From Pacificispira spongiicola (GTDB taxonomy: Bacteria; Pseudomonadota; Alphaproteobacteria; UBA8366; Aestuariispiraceae), in assembly GCF_012926505.1 (NCBI RefSeq), contig NZ_JABBNT010000006.1, positions 57,697 through 121,696 on the forward strand: DNA of 64,000 nucleotides. Reading direction: 5' to 3'. Made by a program: the position numbers and the translations under genes. Shown here in pieces: positions 56,379-64,000 of the stretch. Within the stretch, counting starts at the first letter, position 1; every line of letters begins with the position of its first letter. Under the pieces are notes generated by a model that did not search any database, was not told where the DNA came from, and was given only the letters and a program-made list of their open reading frames with translations.

Positions 56379-56714
56379 TTAAGGTAGACTGTAGTTTTGC
56401 AAATTGTCCGGCGCTGTTCTGCCTTGGTGAAGCCCAGCACTTGCTTTGCTCGCCACTCGTCCATTCTGGAACGTGACCGTGATGTTCGCCCCAGGGGTTC
56501 CATACCCCGCCCACCGCACGATTTTGATGCGTGTCGATCCCGATTCTGTTTCGGCTAGGATTGTTCCGGGGCACCGCAACGCGGCCAGCGCTTGGCGCTC
56601 GGTCATGCCGTTCCAGATGTTACCGTAATCGCCATAGCTGACTAGGCACTCGTCGGCTTGGGTGGCGTTCGGTGCGATCAATAGGACCGCGAGACAAAGC
56701 ACGATACTACGCAT
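56379..56714 (-). CDS. Small exported protein
   Basis: The protein is 111 aa with signal peptide (SIVLCLAVLLIAPNATQA). The mature part, MTERQALAALRCPGTIL then ITVTFQNGRVASK, resembles small SmpA/OmlA-like or DUF folds, but the match is weak. GGGGAG precedes the ATG. It is 20 bp upstream of the lipoprotein gene. Confidence 0.6.
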   Translation of the reverse strand: MRSIVLCLAVLLIAPNATQADECLVSYGDYGNIWNGMTERQALAALRCPGTILAETESGSTRIKIVRWAGYGTPGANITVTFQNGRVASKASAGLHQGRTAPDNLQNYSLP

Positions 56715-56829
56715 CGGGATAACTCCCCTATAGGGCGCATAGTTTGTAAATATTAAATCACGAGCGGCGGGCGATAGCGATCAGAAACGGGGTTTCGGAG
56801 GTCTTTCCCCCACCCATCCACCGTGCATA

Positions 56830-56856
56830 GAAAAAGCCCCCGCCGAAGCCGGGGCT
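56830..56856 (-). terminator. Terminator after the first Tat-signal gene
   Basis: On the minus strand AGCCCC...GGGGCT (plus arms 56835-56840 and 56851-56856) encloses a GC-rich loop and is followed by TTTTT. It lies 22 bp after the stop of the leftward gene ending at 56879. Confidence 0.85.
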
Positions 56857-56878
56857 GAAAGTTCTCTGCTCCGCAGTG

Positions 56879-57553
56879 TCAGGCAGGTCGGGAATGTTGC
56901 GCCGGTTCTTGCTGCCCGATTATCTTCGCCAGCGCCTCGCGGATGCGGGCCGCAATCTCGCTCTCCCGTTCGTCCAGGTATTCGAGACCGTCGCGGGTCC
57001 AGCGTTCCAAAAGCACCGCTTGGGCGTGCACCCCGGCCAGCGTCTTGGCGGGGGTGTCGACCATAAGCCGGGAAATCTTGTCGTCCTGGTCGATCAACTC
57101 GTTAGTCCGGCGCTCCCATTCCTTCATGCGTTGATACGCCGGATGGGCTTCAAAGCGCGCCGTCTTGGCGTCGAACTCTTCCAGGGCTTTCTCCCACGTC
57201 TGCCGAAGGCGACGAAATGACACTTGGTTGAGCGCGTCCCTGTCTTTCAGGTCGTCCAGTGTCGGCAGTCCGTCCAGAATATCGATGATCGCTTGCCGAT
57301 CCGTCACATAGGTACGGCTCCCCGCATTGACCGTCACGGCAGGTTGAACCCTTCCCAGGTCACGAATCAGAGCGCCGTTAAGCGCGTCTTCTTCACTCCC
57401 CATGGCAATAAGCGTGGCTTCAATTTGATCCATCTCGGCAAGCCATGCGATGTGAGGATCGATGGGGGCCGCTGCGGCGGTGTTCATGCCAGCCGCAAGA
57501 ATGGCGGCGGTGGAGCCTGCCAGGGCGGCGCGGCGGGTGATATCGGTTTTCAT
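56879..57553 (-). CDS. Tat-exported helical protein, paralogue 1
   Basis: The protein is about 224 aa. A twin-arginine signal (DITRRAALAGSTAAILAAG) ends at AAAA. The mature part is helical, with DPHIAWLAEMDQIEA and DTPAKTLAGVHAQ. The ATG at 57553 has AAGGA 8 nt upstream. The neighbour at 57690-58160 shares the same motifs. The function is unknown. Confidence 0.7.
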   Translation of the reverse strand: MKTDITRRAALAGSTAAILAAGMNTAAAAPIDPHIAWLAEMDQIEATLIAMGSEEDALNGALIRDLGRVQPAVTVNAGSRTYVTDRQAIIDILDGLPTLDDLKDRDALNQVSFRRLRQTWEKALEEFDAKTARFEAHPAYQRMKEWERRTNELIDQDDKISRLMVDTPAKTLAGVHAQAVLLERWTRDGLEYLDERESEIAARIREALAKIIGQQEPAQHSRPA

Positions 57554-57689
57554 TCTGTGTTCCTTCCCCGACCATGACCGGCCCTTGTTGCTGTTTCGGG
57601 CACGGTGCATAGTCGGGTTTCTCTAGGTGACTAGGGATAAGGGCGATTGGCGGGGGTTGATTGGCGTCTGTTCCCGTCAGTCGTCCGGC

Positions 57690-58160
57690 TTACGCCATCT
57701 CGGCAAGCGATGCTTCCACGGCACGCAGAACGTCCCAATAATCATAGGACGGATACAGCGCGGAACTGTTATTGGACCGGTCACAGGCCATGCCGACTTG
57801 TGCCTTGATCCCGGCGACGGTCTTTGCAGGCGTCGACAAGATCAGTCGCTCCAGTTCCGCCGCACGCGCGCCGTGGCGGTTGCTGAAATCCGCTGCGGCG
57901 GGACTGACCGCAGCGACACAAGCGCGAATATGGTCTTCGGTACCGCGATGGCCGGCAAACCGCTTTTCCAAGTCACGATAGATCGGTTCAATCTGCTTTT
58001 TTCCCTCGGCACGCATGGCCGTCAGTTCGGCCAGCCAAACCGGATGCGGGTCACTCGTTGCAGCTTTCGCAGTCGTGGAGACAAGTGCAGCCCCAGCGAG
58101 TGCCGCCGCACTGCCTTTCAAAATGGAACGGCGGGTGGATGTTTTCGTGACGGTATTCAT
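57690..58160 (-). CDS. Tat-exported helical protein, paralogue 2
   Basis: The protein is about 156 aa. Tat signal STRRSILKGSAAALAGAALV; mature part has DPHPVWLAEL and STPAKTVAGIKAQ, which align with the next gene (DPHIAWLAEM, DTPAKTLAGVHAQ). It is shorter than its partner because the middle charged segment is missing. GGGAG precedes the ATG. Confidence 0.7.
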   Translation of the reverse strand: MNTVTKTSTRRSILKGSAAALAGAALVSTTAKAATSDPHPVWLAELTAMRAEGKKQIEPIYRDLEKRFAGHRGTEDHIRACVAAVSPAAADFSNRHGARAAELERLILSTPAKTVAGIKAQVGMACDRSNNSSALYPSYDYWDVLRAVEASLAEMA

Positions 58161-58301
58161 TTCAATTTCTCCCTCTCGGTTCGTCCGGCCCCCACCACGG
58201 CGCACAACTCGATGTGTCCGTGCCGCGCTCAAGGCTGGATTGGATACAAACGCGGAATGTTAGCGCGGCGATGGCAACGAAGGCCCATGTGCTGGATCAC
58301 G

Positions 58302-58595
58302 TTAAACATCGTTGGCAACCGTTGATCCGGCATGCTCTGTCTTGAGCATCCGGGCTATAGCTTTTAAGTGGCGAAGAGTTTCATCGACCTGTTGAGCGTT
58401 TAGGCTTTCGATACATTGGCGGCCATACAGGCGCATCAGGCGCGGAAGAATGATTGCCTCGGAACGCGTATCGCGGATCACGTCGCGTAAAACTTTCCGG
58501 CGGCACTCCACCGGAAGCGGAGTGGCCTCCTCAAGCAGAGCTTTGAGGTTTGCGATTACTTCTTCTCGGGTTTGGTTGGTCGCGTTGTGGGACAT
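58302..58595 (-). CDS. Small helical hypothetical protein of the control region
   Basis: The protein is 97 aa and entirely helical-looking (TREEVIANLKALLEEATPL; LKAIARMLKTEHAG). It is divergent from the XRE-type gene and shares its symmetric promoter region, so it may be co-regulated as part of the lysogeny switch. No family is recognised. Confidence 0.55.
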   Translation of the reverse strand: MSHNATNQTREEVIANLKALLEEATPLPVECRRKVLRDVIRDTRSEAIILPRLMRLYGRQCIESLNAQQVDETLRHLKAIARMLKTEHAGSTVANDV

Positions 58596-58620
58596 TGGAT
58601 TTCTCTTCAAACGTCGTGCG

Positions 58621-58672
58621 TGATGTTTTATACATAACTCATGATTGATAAAATATCAATTATGAAACATCA
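58621..58672. promoter_or_regulatory. Nested inverted repeats between divergent prophage regulators
   Basis: Outer arms TGATGTTT (58621-58628) and AAACATCA (58665-58672) are perfect. Inner arms TCATGATTGAT (58639-58649) and ATCAATTATGA (58655-58665) differ at one position around AAAAT. The region separates the XRE gene from the leftward 97-aa gene, as expected of a phage repressor operator. Confidence 0.7.
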
Positions 58673-58689
58673 TAGGTGAGGTTTAAAAC

Positions 58690-58923
58690 ATGATAGATGC
58701 CGCTCAGATGAAAGCGGGGCGTGCGCTGATCGGTATGGATCAGAAAGAACTCGCCGAGAAATCCGGGGTTTCGCTTCCGACGATCCAGCGCATGGAAAAG
58801 CTAGGCACCGCGCGAAGCAATGCAGGCAATGTCGCCTCGGTTCAGCGCGCCCTAGAGTCCGCTGGCGTCGTCTTCATCCCTGAGAATGGGGGCGGGGCAG
58901 GGGTAAGGCTGAAGAAGGAATGA
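58690..58923 (+). CDS. XRE-family HTH regulator
   Basis: The protein is 77 aa with an HTH at about 5-60: MKAGRALIGMDQKELAEKSG, VSLPTIQRMEKLG. It is of the short Cro/C1 type. The start lies 17 bp after a symmetric operator. The stop overlaps the next start by 4 bp (ATGA). Confidence 0.88.
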   Translation: MIDAAQMKAGRALIGMDQKELAEKSGVSLPTIQRMEKLGTARSNAGNVASVQRALESAGVVFIPENGGGAGVRLKKE

Positions 58924-59141
58924 CGGAGGAATGCTCTCCCGCCGTCGTCGCTCCTCCTATTGAGATAATGCGGCCTTGGCCTGCCGCGATGGACGTTAAG
59001 ACAGCGTGTGACTATTGCGGTCAGATATCTCCTGGCCAACTGCGAAAGTATGGACCGTCGCCGATAAGAATAGGCGGGCGGAGAGTTTGGCTGAATGATC
59101 AAGTTGGACGAATGGCTGGTATTTCGGGAGTAAACGAATGA
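58920..59141 (+). CDS. Small excisionase/activator-like protein
   Basis: The protein is 73 aa. The segment DVKTACDYCGQISPGQLRK and YGPSPIRIGGRRVWLNDQV have the layout of MerR-like excisionase or AlpA-type DNA-binding proteins. It is translationally coupled to the XRE gene. The role is inferred from position and size. Confidence 0.6.
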   Translation: MTEECSPAVVAPPIEIMRPWPAAMDVKTACDYCGQISPGQLRKYGPSPIRIGGRRVWLNDQVGRMAGISGVNE

Positions 59142-59277
59142 TCGGACGCCTCCACCGAGATTTGCCGTGTTTCAGAAATGGTGACAAGTCTGGTTAGAAT
59201 CGAAGCTGATCGGATACTATCACGCTGCGGCTATTCGGAACGGTTAGCGTGACGAGAGACAATGTAGGTGGTCGACG

Positions 59278-59889
59278 TTATTCCACCGTATTTTTCAAAA
59301 TCAATCGTTCGCCTGTATAGGGGTCGAACTCGAAGCCGACAGGAAAAAACCGCTTCGATCCGTTCGACCATTTTACGTTTCCTGTTTCCTCGAAATTGGC
59401 CGATAGGACGCGCGGACCATCTTTGCTGTCGACTGTTCCCCAATAGAGCGTCTGCTCTTGTTTTTTACCGGTAAATGTATCTTCGCAAGTTGCAACTAAA
59501 CGGGACCCCAATGAGCGTTCGCTACGATCTTTGAAGACTCCCATGCTTGCGATGTTGCCGTTCTTGAGAACAACTTCGATCATCGTACTGTCGCCCCAAC
59601 TGTCGCCATCAATCATTATGGACAGGGAGCGGATATCCATATCATTCAACAAAATACTAATGTTTTGATCCAGTTTCTTCAGGTGGAAGCTATTGGTTTC
59701 ACTCTCATAGTAGCCGCTTTTTACAACGATACCGCCCTTACTGTAGTGAAGATCGGTAAGGTTAATGTCTTCGCATTGCACGAGGGTACCGTTGGTCAAG
59801 TGAAGAGTGCCGGGGAGGACATAATCACGGGCTGCGGCAGGTGCCGCGAACGCCATAATCAAACCGAACATGGCGAGCCAAGATTTCAT
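59278..59889 (-). CDS. Exported hypothetical protein
   Basis: The protein is about 203 aa with a signal peptide (SWLAMFGLIMAFAAPAAA) and a beta-rich mature part. GGAGA lies about 10 nt before the ATG at 59889. No family is recognised. Confidence 0.6.
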   Translation of the reverse strand: MKSWLAMFGLIMAFAAPAAARDYVLPGTLHLTNGTLVQCEDINLTDLHYSKGGIVVKSGYYESETNSFHLKKLDQNISILLNDMDIRSLSIMIDGDSWGDSTMIEVVLKNGNIASMGVFKDRSERSLGSRLVATCEDTFTGKKQEQTLYWGTVDSKDGPRVLSANFEETGNVKWSNGSKRFFPVGFEFDPYTGERLILKNTVE

Positions 59890-59973
59890 AGCCAGAATCT
59901 CCATGCCTAAACGCGAGTAATCTATGTTGTTAACATCAAACCGTAGTAATGGTGCGGAATGCAAACCATTTGA

Positions 59974-60267
59974 TCAACTTCGCTGTTCGTCTGGCGACAG
60001 CCGCTTCAGCGCGTCCAGTTCCACGCCCTTGTCGTGTTCCGTGCCGGATACTTCCGCCAGAACATCGGGGGCGATTTTTTCTGCACGAGAGACAGCGCGG
60101 TTGATTGTCGATTTATCTACGCCGGTTGCATCAGCGGTTTCCGAGGCGAACTCGCTCGGCCTGCCCCTGTCTCTATTTTCGGTGCAACTTGCACCACTAT
60201 TCCTTATCCGCTCCCAGACCTCTTTCCGCCGCATCAGGTGATCGGCCTGTTGGGCGGGCCTAAACAC
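59974..60267 (-). pseudogene. ParB-like protein, 5'-truncated
   Basis: The 97-aa frame matches the C-terminal part of phage/plasmid ParB-like proteins: QQADHLMRRKEVWERI, RGRPSEFASETADATG with a DKSTINRAVSRAEKIAPDVL HTH-like helix, and the end DKGVELDALKRL. The N-terminal nuclease/partition domain is absent; the frame continues upstream only about 60 bp before a stop. The break coincides with the start of the GIY-YIG leader copy at 60283, so an insertion or replacement is likely. No remnant of the missing half was found to the right. Confidence 0.65.
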
Positions 60268-60282
60268 TGATATATGGTCTAA

Positions 60283-60400
60283 GCGGCGGCATGTGCTGGC
60301 GAGCGTTCCGAAGGCGGTAGCTCTCCGTCAAGTCGGGTTATGGACGTTCGGGCAGCGGGAGGCGTTTTACACTGCGCCTATCGTGCTACTCGCCACGGTG
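60283..60400. ncRNA. Conserved leader, copy B, upstream of GIY-YIG gene
   Basis: This is the 118-nt counterpart of 50394-50510. GGCGAG pairs with CTCGCC (G-U in the other copy, G-C here), and CCGAA with TTCGG. Differences between the copies at these positions keep base pairing. After the leader the two copies diverge for about 40-75 bp and meet again at GCGAAACGTTAA. Confidence 0.45.
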
Positions 60401-60508
60401 TCGCCGCAAATCTTTCCGGACTTAATAAATCTTTCTTTAGGCGAAACGTTAAGTCGGCCATTCGCCATTTGTTGGTGTGGAATCCATCTAATATTAAAGG
60501 AATTAAAC

Positions 60509-60913
60509 ATGGCTACCATGGAAGACGTTCAGAATATCGCCAACGAATATGCGGTTCGGTATGGAAACATGAACATGCATTGGAGCGATCCGTGGGACAT
60601 CCAGTGCAACTTTGACCAAACTTGGCCTAACAATGGTCGGCCCGGATGCTACGCAATCTTCGACCACGATCTCGAATTGATCTACATCGGGAAGACAAAC
60701 AATCTAGGCAAGAGGCTCGGTGACTACTTTAAGGTCGATCCAACCGATCCGACCCGCAAACGAGGTGTGCCGAAGATTCCTGAAGCCTGGGGAGCGGAGC
60801 CGAATTTCGTTCTCACAGTCGCGCTCGACAATGCCTATGAGGCACCCAGTTTAGAAGAATACCTGATTGAAAAGTTCCAGCCTTTAGGCAACACGATCGG
60901 GATCAAGACTTGA
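60509..60913 (+). CDS. GIY-YIG nuclease domain protein, copy B
   Basis: The protein is 134 aa. Core: GCYAIFDHDLELIYIGKT, Arg in GKRLGDYF, Glu in SLEEYLIEKFQP and GN. AAAGGAA lies 6 nt before the ATG. The sequence from YGNMN onward is nearly parallel to copy A, and homology ends at the stop codon in both. It sits inside the prophage next to the ParB fragment and points the opposite way to the phage genes around it. Confidence 0.85.
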   Translation: MATMEDVQNIANEYAVRYGNMNMHWSDPWDIQCNFDQTWPNNGRPGCYAIFDHDLELIYIGKTNNLGKRLGDYFKVDPTDPTRKRGVPKIPEAWGAEPNFVLTVALDNAYEAPSLEEYLIEKFQPLGNTIGIKT

Positions 60914-61067
60914 TCCATCTTTTGGTCGATGGGCGCAATTAATCCTCGGGGCATTATGTAGGGGGCGGGATACGCAGGCGGCGGCACGTCTGGGCCAAGC
61001 CGAACGTCTGACCCGCCCCCGGCCCAGCGCGGCAATAATACCGCAGCCTAGCAGGAATGGAACGGCG

Positions 61068-61373
61068 CTAATTCTTGCCGCCGTTTATCAGGTGGAAAAC
61101 GGTGGAATCCGCCCCGCGAACGATCTGAGCAGAGCACCGAAGCAGGCTCGCCATATGCTCCAGTAAAGCCGCTTTAGATTCGGCGTCGTCAGCGAATTCT
61201 AGGGGTGTTCCCCCGAGCCGATAGGGGCCTGCATCGCCGGTCGCCGTGAAGTCCTCTGTAATGGCAAGGCATAGGTCAAGATGGGGCCAGCACTCCGCCA
61301 TGAATTCAACAAAGCCCTCTCGTGAAACGAATGCGCGGTGGTCTCTGATCGGCTCTGAAGACATGCCCATCAT
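61068..61373 (-). CDS. Small hypothetical phage protein
   Basis: The protein is 101 aa. A mixed helical/beta sequence (FVEFMAECWPHLDLCLAI) of unknown family. It starts inside the stop of the tape-measure gene (ATGA), which suggests a tail-related role. Confidence 0.6.
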   Translation of the reverse strand: MMGMSSEPIRDHRAFVSREGFVEFMAECWPHLDLCLAITEDFTATGDAGPYRLGGTPLEFADDAESKAALLEHMASLLRCSAQIVRGADSTVFHLINGGKN

Positions 61374-63403
61374 CCACTGAATATTTTCGGGTTCCGGCGG
61401 CGCGTATCGACCATCGACTTCACGGCGCGGGGCTCCAAAGTGGCGTCGATACGGTTTATTTTTCCGTTAAGCGCGCGGACAGTTGCGCTCAGTTCTGCCA
61501 TGCCCTGGCGGTCCGCGCCGCGCGCGTCGATGTTGAACGTGGGTCCGCTGGCCGCGCCGGAGCCGCGACCGAAATTGTATCGGTGGCGCGGATCGCTTCG
61601 CGTCAGGACTTCCTCGTCACGTTTCAGGATGGCCGGAACCTCTCCAGGCGCGACCACCCCGCCGCTGTGATAGCGCGGTGCACCCGCAAACAACGCCGCT
61701 GGAACGGTTCTTGTCAGCCCTCTATCGGCCATGCCGCCGCTGTGTCGGACGCCAGCCGCGACGCTTGGCGGCAGGACAGAACCGGATGGCAAAGCATTGC
61801 TGGCAATGTTGATCCCACCTCCGCTGCCGAACAATCCGGTTAGGGTCGGTAGTCCCGCATCGAACAGGAGATTGAGAAGCGGGTTCGTAATGGCCCGGCG
61901 GGCGAATTCCTCGCTGATATCATTCAACATCCCGACAAGGGCATTTCGCGCCCGTTCCGACGCGCTTTCCGATGCATCCGCAAACCTGAACAGCCCGGTT
62001 GACATGGAGTCCAAACCGCTGGAGAACCCTTTGAATACTGGGTCAGACTGCATCAGCGTCCGGTTCGCGTTCTGAGCGGCGCGGTTATAGGTTTCCTGAC
62101 TGATCGCGCCCTGCATCAAAAGTTGGTCCAGGCGTTCCAGCGTGTCGGCGTGCTGTTCCCGTTCCGTGCGGACGGACAGTTCAACTGCCTTGCCGTCCTC
62201 CATTGCCTTTTTCAGCCGTTCCAGCGTTTCCCGGTAACGGTCGGTGTTGGCGTTGGCGCGGTCGAAAACCGCCAGAGATTCCGGGGATGGTCCGCCGGTC
62301 ACAAGCGATCCGGTTCCCATGCTGGATTGCAGGCGATTATTCACCCGCGCCCAGATCGCCGCGACAGCATCGTCGGCTTCTTTCGCACCGCTTTTCAGTG
62401 CGTCGATGCGGTCACGCGTGGCGTCAACCTGTGCGCGCACGCCTGCGAAATATTCCTCAGTAGCCGGGCTTTTTTGGCCGGTTAGCAAAGAGTTCGCCGT
62501 CCGAAGGTTCGACAGATCGGAAACCAGCCGGTCCCGCGTAGCCCGAAGTTCTTCAAGGCGCTTCGTTACATCTTCCAGACGTTCTCGCGCTTCGCCCGGA
62601 TCGATACCCAAAACGTCCGCGATTTTACGCTGCCGGACGCGCGGGTTCTGGATTGAGAAAAGGTCTTGCAGTTGCGTCTGTTGCTTTTCGAAGTCCGCGA
62701 TTTCCTTCGTGATCCCGGCCAAGGTGAAATCGTCGGTTCCGGCGCGAAGATTGCGCAGCGCATCCGCCGTTCCGTTGGCGCTGGACTTCAGACTGTCCAA
62801 CCGTTTTTCCAGATCGGCGGCGGCTTCTTCCGCTTTCTTCGCGGAATCGCCAGCGTCGATGAATGTCGTCGCAAGCGCACCAAACACCGCGCCAGCCGCA
62901 CCGATCACAGCCCCCCACGGGCCGAACATAGAGACAAGCTGCGTTCCTTGCTGGATGAAGGCGCGTAACGGGTTCTGCCCGGATGCGATTTGGACCGCAA
63001 AGTCACCGACCTGAAAACCTGCGTTCTGAACGGCCATGCCCATTTGACGGGAACCGCGAGCGCCTTGACCGAGGAAGCGAGTGAAGCCCGCGCCGGTTTG
63101 TGCGCTCCGTTCGTACTGATCGCCTAAGCGCGCCAAGACTTGGGCCGCGCGCTCGTTGCTGACAGCGCCGCTATCAACGGCGACCTTTACCTTCTGCACA
63201 TCCCTTTCGTATCGACGCGTCGCCGCCGCTGCCGGGTTAAGCGCCCCCTCCAATCGATTGAAGCTGGTAGCGGCGCGTTTCGTCGCCTTGTCCATACCCG
63301 TGGCGACGGTATCGACAATGACTCCGCTGTTCTTCATCGCCCGGTCGAAGCGCTCTAGCTGCGCTTCGATGGTTACCGCCATGCCGACTTGTTCGAATGC
63401 CAT
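61370..63403 (-). CDS. Phage tail tape-measure / tail-length protein
   Basis: The protein is 677 aa. Early coiled-coil (IEAQLERFDRAMKNSG, ERAAQVLARLGDQYERS), a hydrophobic patch with FGPWGAVIGAAGAVFGAL, a long coiled-coil centre and a Gly-rich end are typical of siphophage tape-measure proteins. It fixes tail length and aids DNA entry. It begins 31 bp after the terminase small subunit gene, an unusual adjacency. Confidence 0.85.
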   Translation of the reverse strand: MAFEQVGMAVTIEAQLERFDRAMKNSGVIVDTVATGMDKATKRAATSFNRLEGALNPAAAATRRYERDVQKVKVAVDSGAVSNERAAQVLARLGDQYERSAQTGAGFTRFLGQGARGSRQMGMAVQNAGFQVGDFAVQIASGQNPLRAFIQQGTQLVSMFGPWGAVIGAAGAVFGALATTFIDAGDSAKKAEEAAADLEKRLDSLKSSANGTADALRNLRAGTDDFTLAGITKEIADFEKQQTQLQDLFSIQNPRVRQRKIADVLGIDPGEARERLEDVTKRLEELRATRDRLVSDLSNLRTANSLLTGQKSPATEEYFAGVRAQVDATRDRIDALKSGAKEADDAVAAIWARVNNRLQSSMGTGSLVTGGPSPESLAVFDRANANTDRYRETLERLKKAMEDGKAVELSVRTEREQHADTLERLDQLLMQGAISQETYNRAAQNANRTLMQSDPVFKGFSSGLDSMSTGLFRFADASESASERARNALVGMLNDISEEFARRAITNPLLNLLFDAGLPTLTGLFGSGGGINIASNALPSGSVLPPSVAAGVRHSGGMADRGLTRTVPAALFAGAPRYHSGGVVAPGEVPAILKRDEEVLTRSDPRHRYNFGRGSGAASGPTFNIDARGADRQGMAELSATVRALNGKINRIDATLEPRAVKSMVDTRRRNPKIFSG

Positions 63404-63434
63404 CGTTCTAACGCCCTACCTTGTTCGCGCTGTG

Positions 63435-63833
63435 CTAGTCATCGAAAAATGGGTCTTTTTCGGTCTCGCCAGGAGCCGGACGATTGCGAAGATCGGTCAG
63501 CCCAAGCTCACTCATATAGGCGCGCATCTGTGTGTGTCGCGCCGCCGGGAAGTGCGACGGGATAGCCCTAAATTCCGCCCACAGTTCACAGAAGGCAATC
63601 GCCGACGGCTCCCGGCTGGCGTCCAACCAGAACGCAGGTTCGATGTATTGTTTCCACGCCTTGAGCGCTTCGCCCTTCATCCCCTTGGGCCGCTCAACGG
63701 GTCCGAATGCGGATTTTGAGGCACCAAGCCCCGCTTTGATCGCGTTGGGATCGCCGTGCCGGTCGCTTCGGTGACTGCCTTCAATCAACCGAAGTTCCGG
63801 CGCTTTAGGTTTTCTTCCACGTGTGGTCATCAC
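63435..63833 (-). CDS. terS: Phage terminase small subunit, P27 family
   Basis: The protein is 132 aa. Start RGRKPKAPELRLIEGSHR and the helical FWLDASREPSAIAFCELW region, then MRAYMSELGLTD, fit P27-type small terminases, which recognise the packaging site. It is the rightmost gene fully contained in the window. Confidence 0.87.
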   Translation of the reverse strand: MMTTRGRKPKAPELRLIEGSHRSDRHGDPNAIKAGLGASKSAFGPVERPKGMKGEALKAWKQYIEPAFWLDASREPSAIAFCELWAEFRAIPSHFPAARHTQMRAYMSELGLTDLRNRPAPGETEKDPFFDD

Positions 63834-63839
63834 TCAAAC

Positions 63840-64000
63840 CTTGAAATTTTAATTCGCCATTGCGAAAAATTTAGCTCGAGACCGGACATGGGGCTCCGAA
63901 CCCCTAGAAATTGACACCCCCTACCCCTGGTGGCCGGGTCGGACTCTACCCCGCACATGTGGGGGGCGGGCGGCGAGGGTGCGGGCGACGGGTGCAGCTC
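63840..64000. other. Region upstream of terS at the window edge
   Basis: No gene is visible. CCCC-GCACATGT-GGGG near 63951-63966 is a short dyad, and the sequence is C/G-rich. A packaging (cos/pac) site is often placed before terS, but nothing here proves it. Confidence 0.35.

Overview
The window reads as a piece of a GC-rich alphaproteobacterial chromosome, probably a marine or Rhodospirillales-like heterotroph. The evidence is the gene families: a SAR11/Rhodobacter-type DMSP demethylase (dmdA), a branched-chain amino-acid ABC operon, a class I PHA synthase, an N-type F1Fo-ATPase operon and a Rieske dioxygenase cluster. No 16S gene is present, so the taxonomic placement is inference.

Layout. 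(1) About 1-11,700 is an AT-richer accessory island beside a tRNA-Val gene. It holds a large serine recombinase, a complete type II CBASS locus (CD-NTase, E1/E2-like Cap2, JAMM protease Cap3, and a divergently transcribed 2TM/beta-rich Cap15-like effector), a 1269-aa STAND-like NTPase with a PD-(D/E)xK-like N-terminus, and a RepC-like replication protein. (2) About 11,860-50,320 is core-like chromosome. It carries tRNA-Val, small envelope genes, glmU-glmS, a MarR/tautomerase pair sharing one operator, an MFS transporter, livGFHM plus a binding protein, a ferritin-like protein, SbmA/BacA, and a creatinase-fold hydrolase with an HDAC-fold deacetylase. These are followed by a glutamine-synthetase-like gene with a Rieske dioxygenase and AraC regulator, phaC, the nine-gene atpDCQRBEFAG cluster, an Asp/Glu-racemase-family gene with LysR, a YegD-like Hsp70 and dmdA with a GntR regulator. 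(3) About 50,390-64,000 is mobile DNA. It has two copies of a GIY-YIG nuclease gene with a conserved leader, two 29-bp copies of a tRNA 3' end that bracket a PD-(D/E)xK-like gene, and then a tyrosine integrase and a prophage-like segment with a Cro/C1-type control region, several exported proteins, tape measure and terminase small subunit. The prophage-like segment continues past the right edge.

How the genes work together. The island is a defence cluster: Cap2/Cap3 are expected to prime the cyclase, whose nucleotide would trigger the membrane effector, while the adjacent STAND nuclease would be a separate abortive-infection module. The core part points to use of osmolytes, amino acids and amines or aromatics, with polymer storage and a second, ion-pumping ATPase.

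The observations I consider most novel are: (a) a 15-bp tandem repeat just before the dmdA-linked GntR gene that creates three consecutive 4-codon start-stop mini-ORFs in frame with the gene; (b) the duplicated GIY-YIG unit with a conserved, probably structured leader, one copy of which abuts a 5'-truncated ParB-like gene; (c) the tandem attachment sites enclosing a single nuclease-like cargo gene; and (d) the CBASS plus STAND defence pair. All assignments come from reading the sequence; no database search was run.
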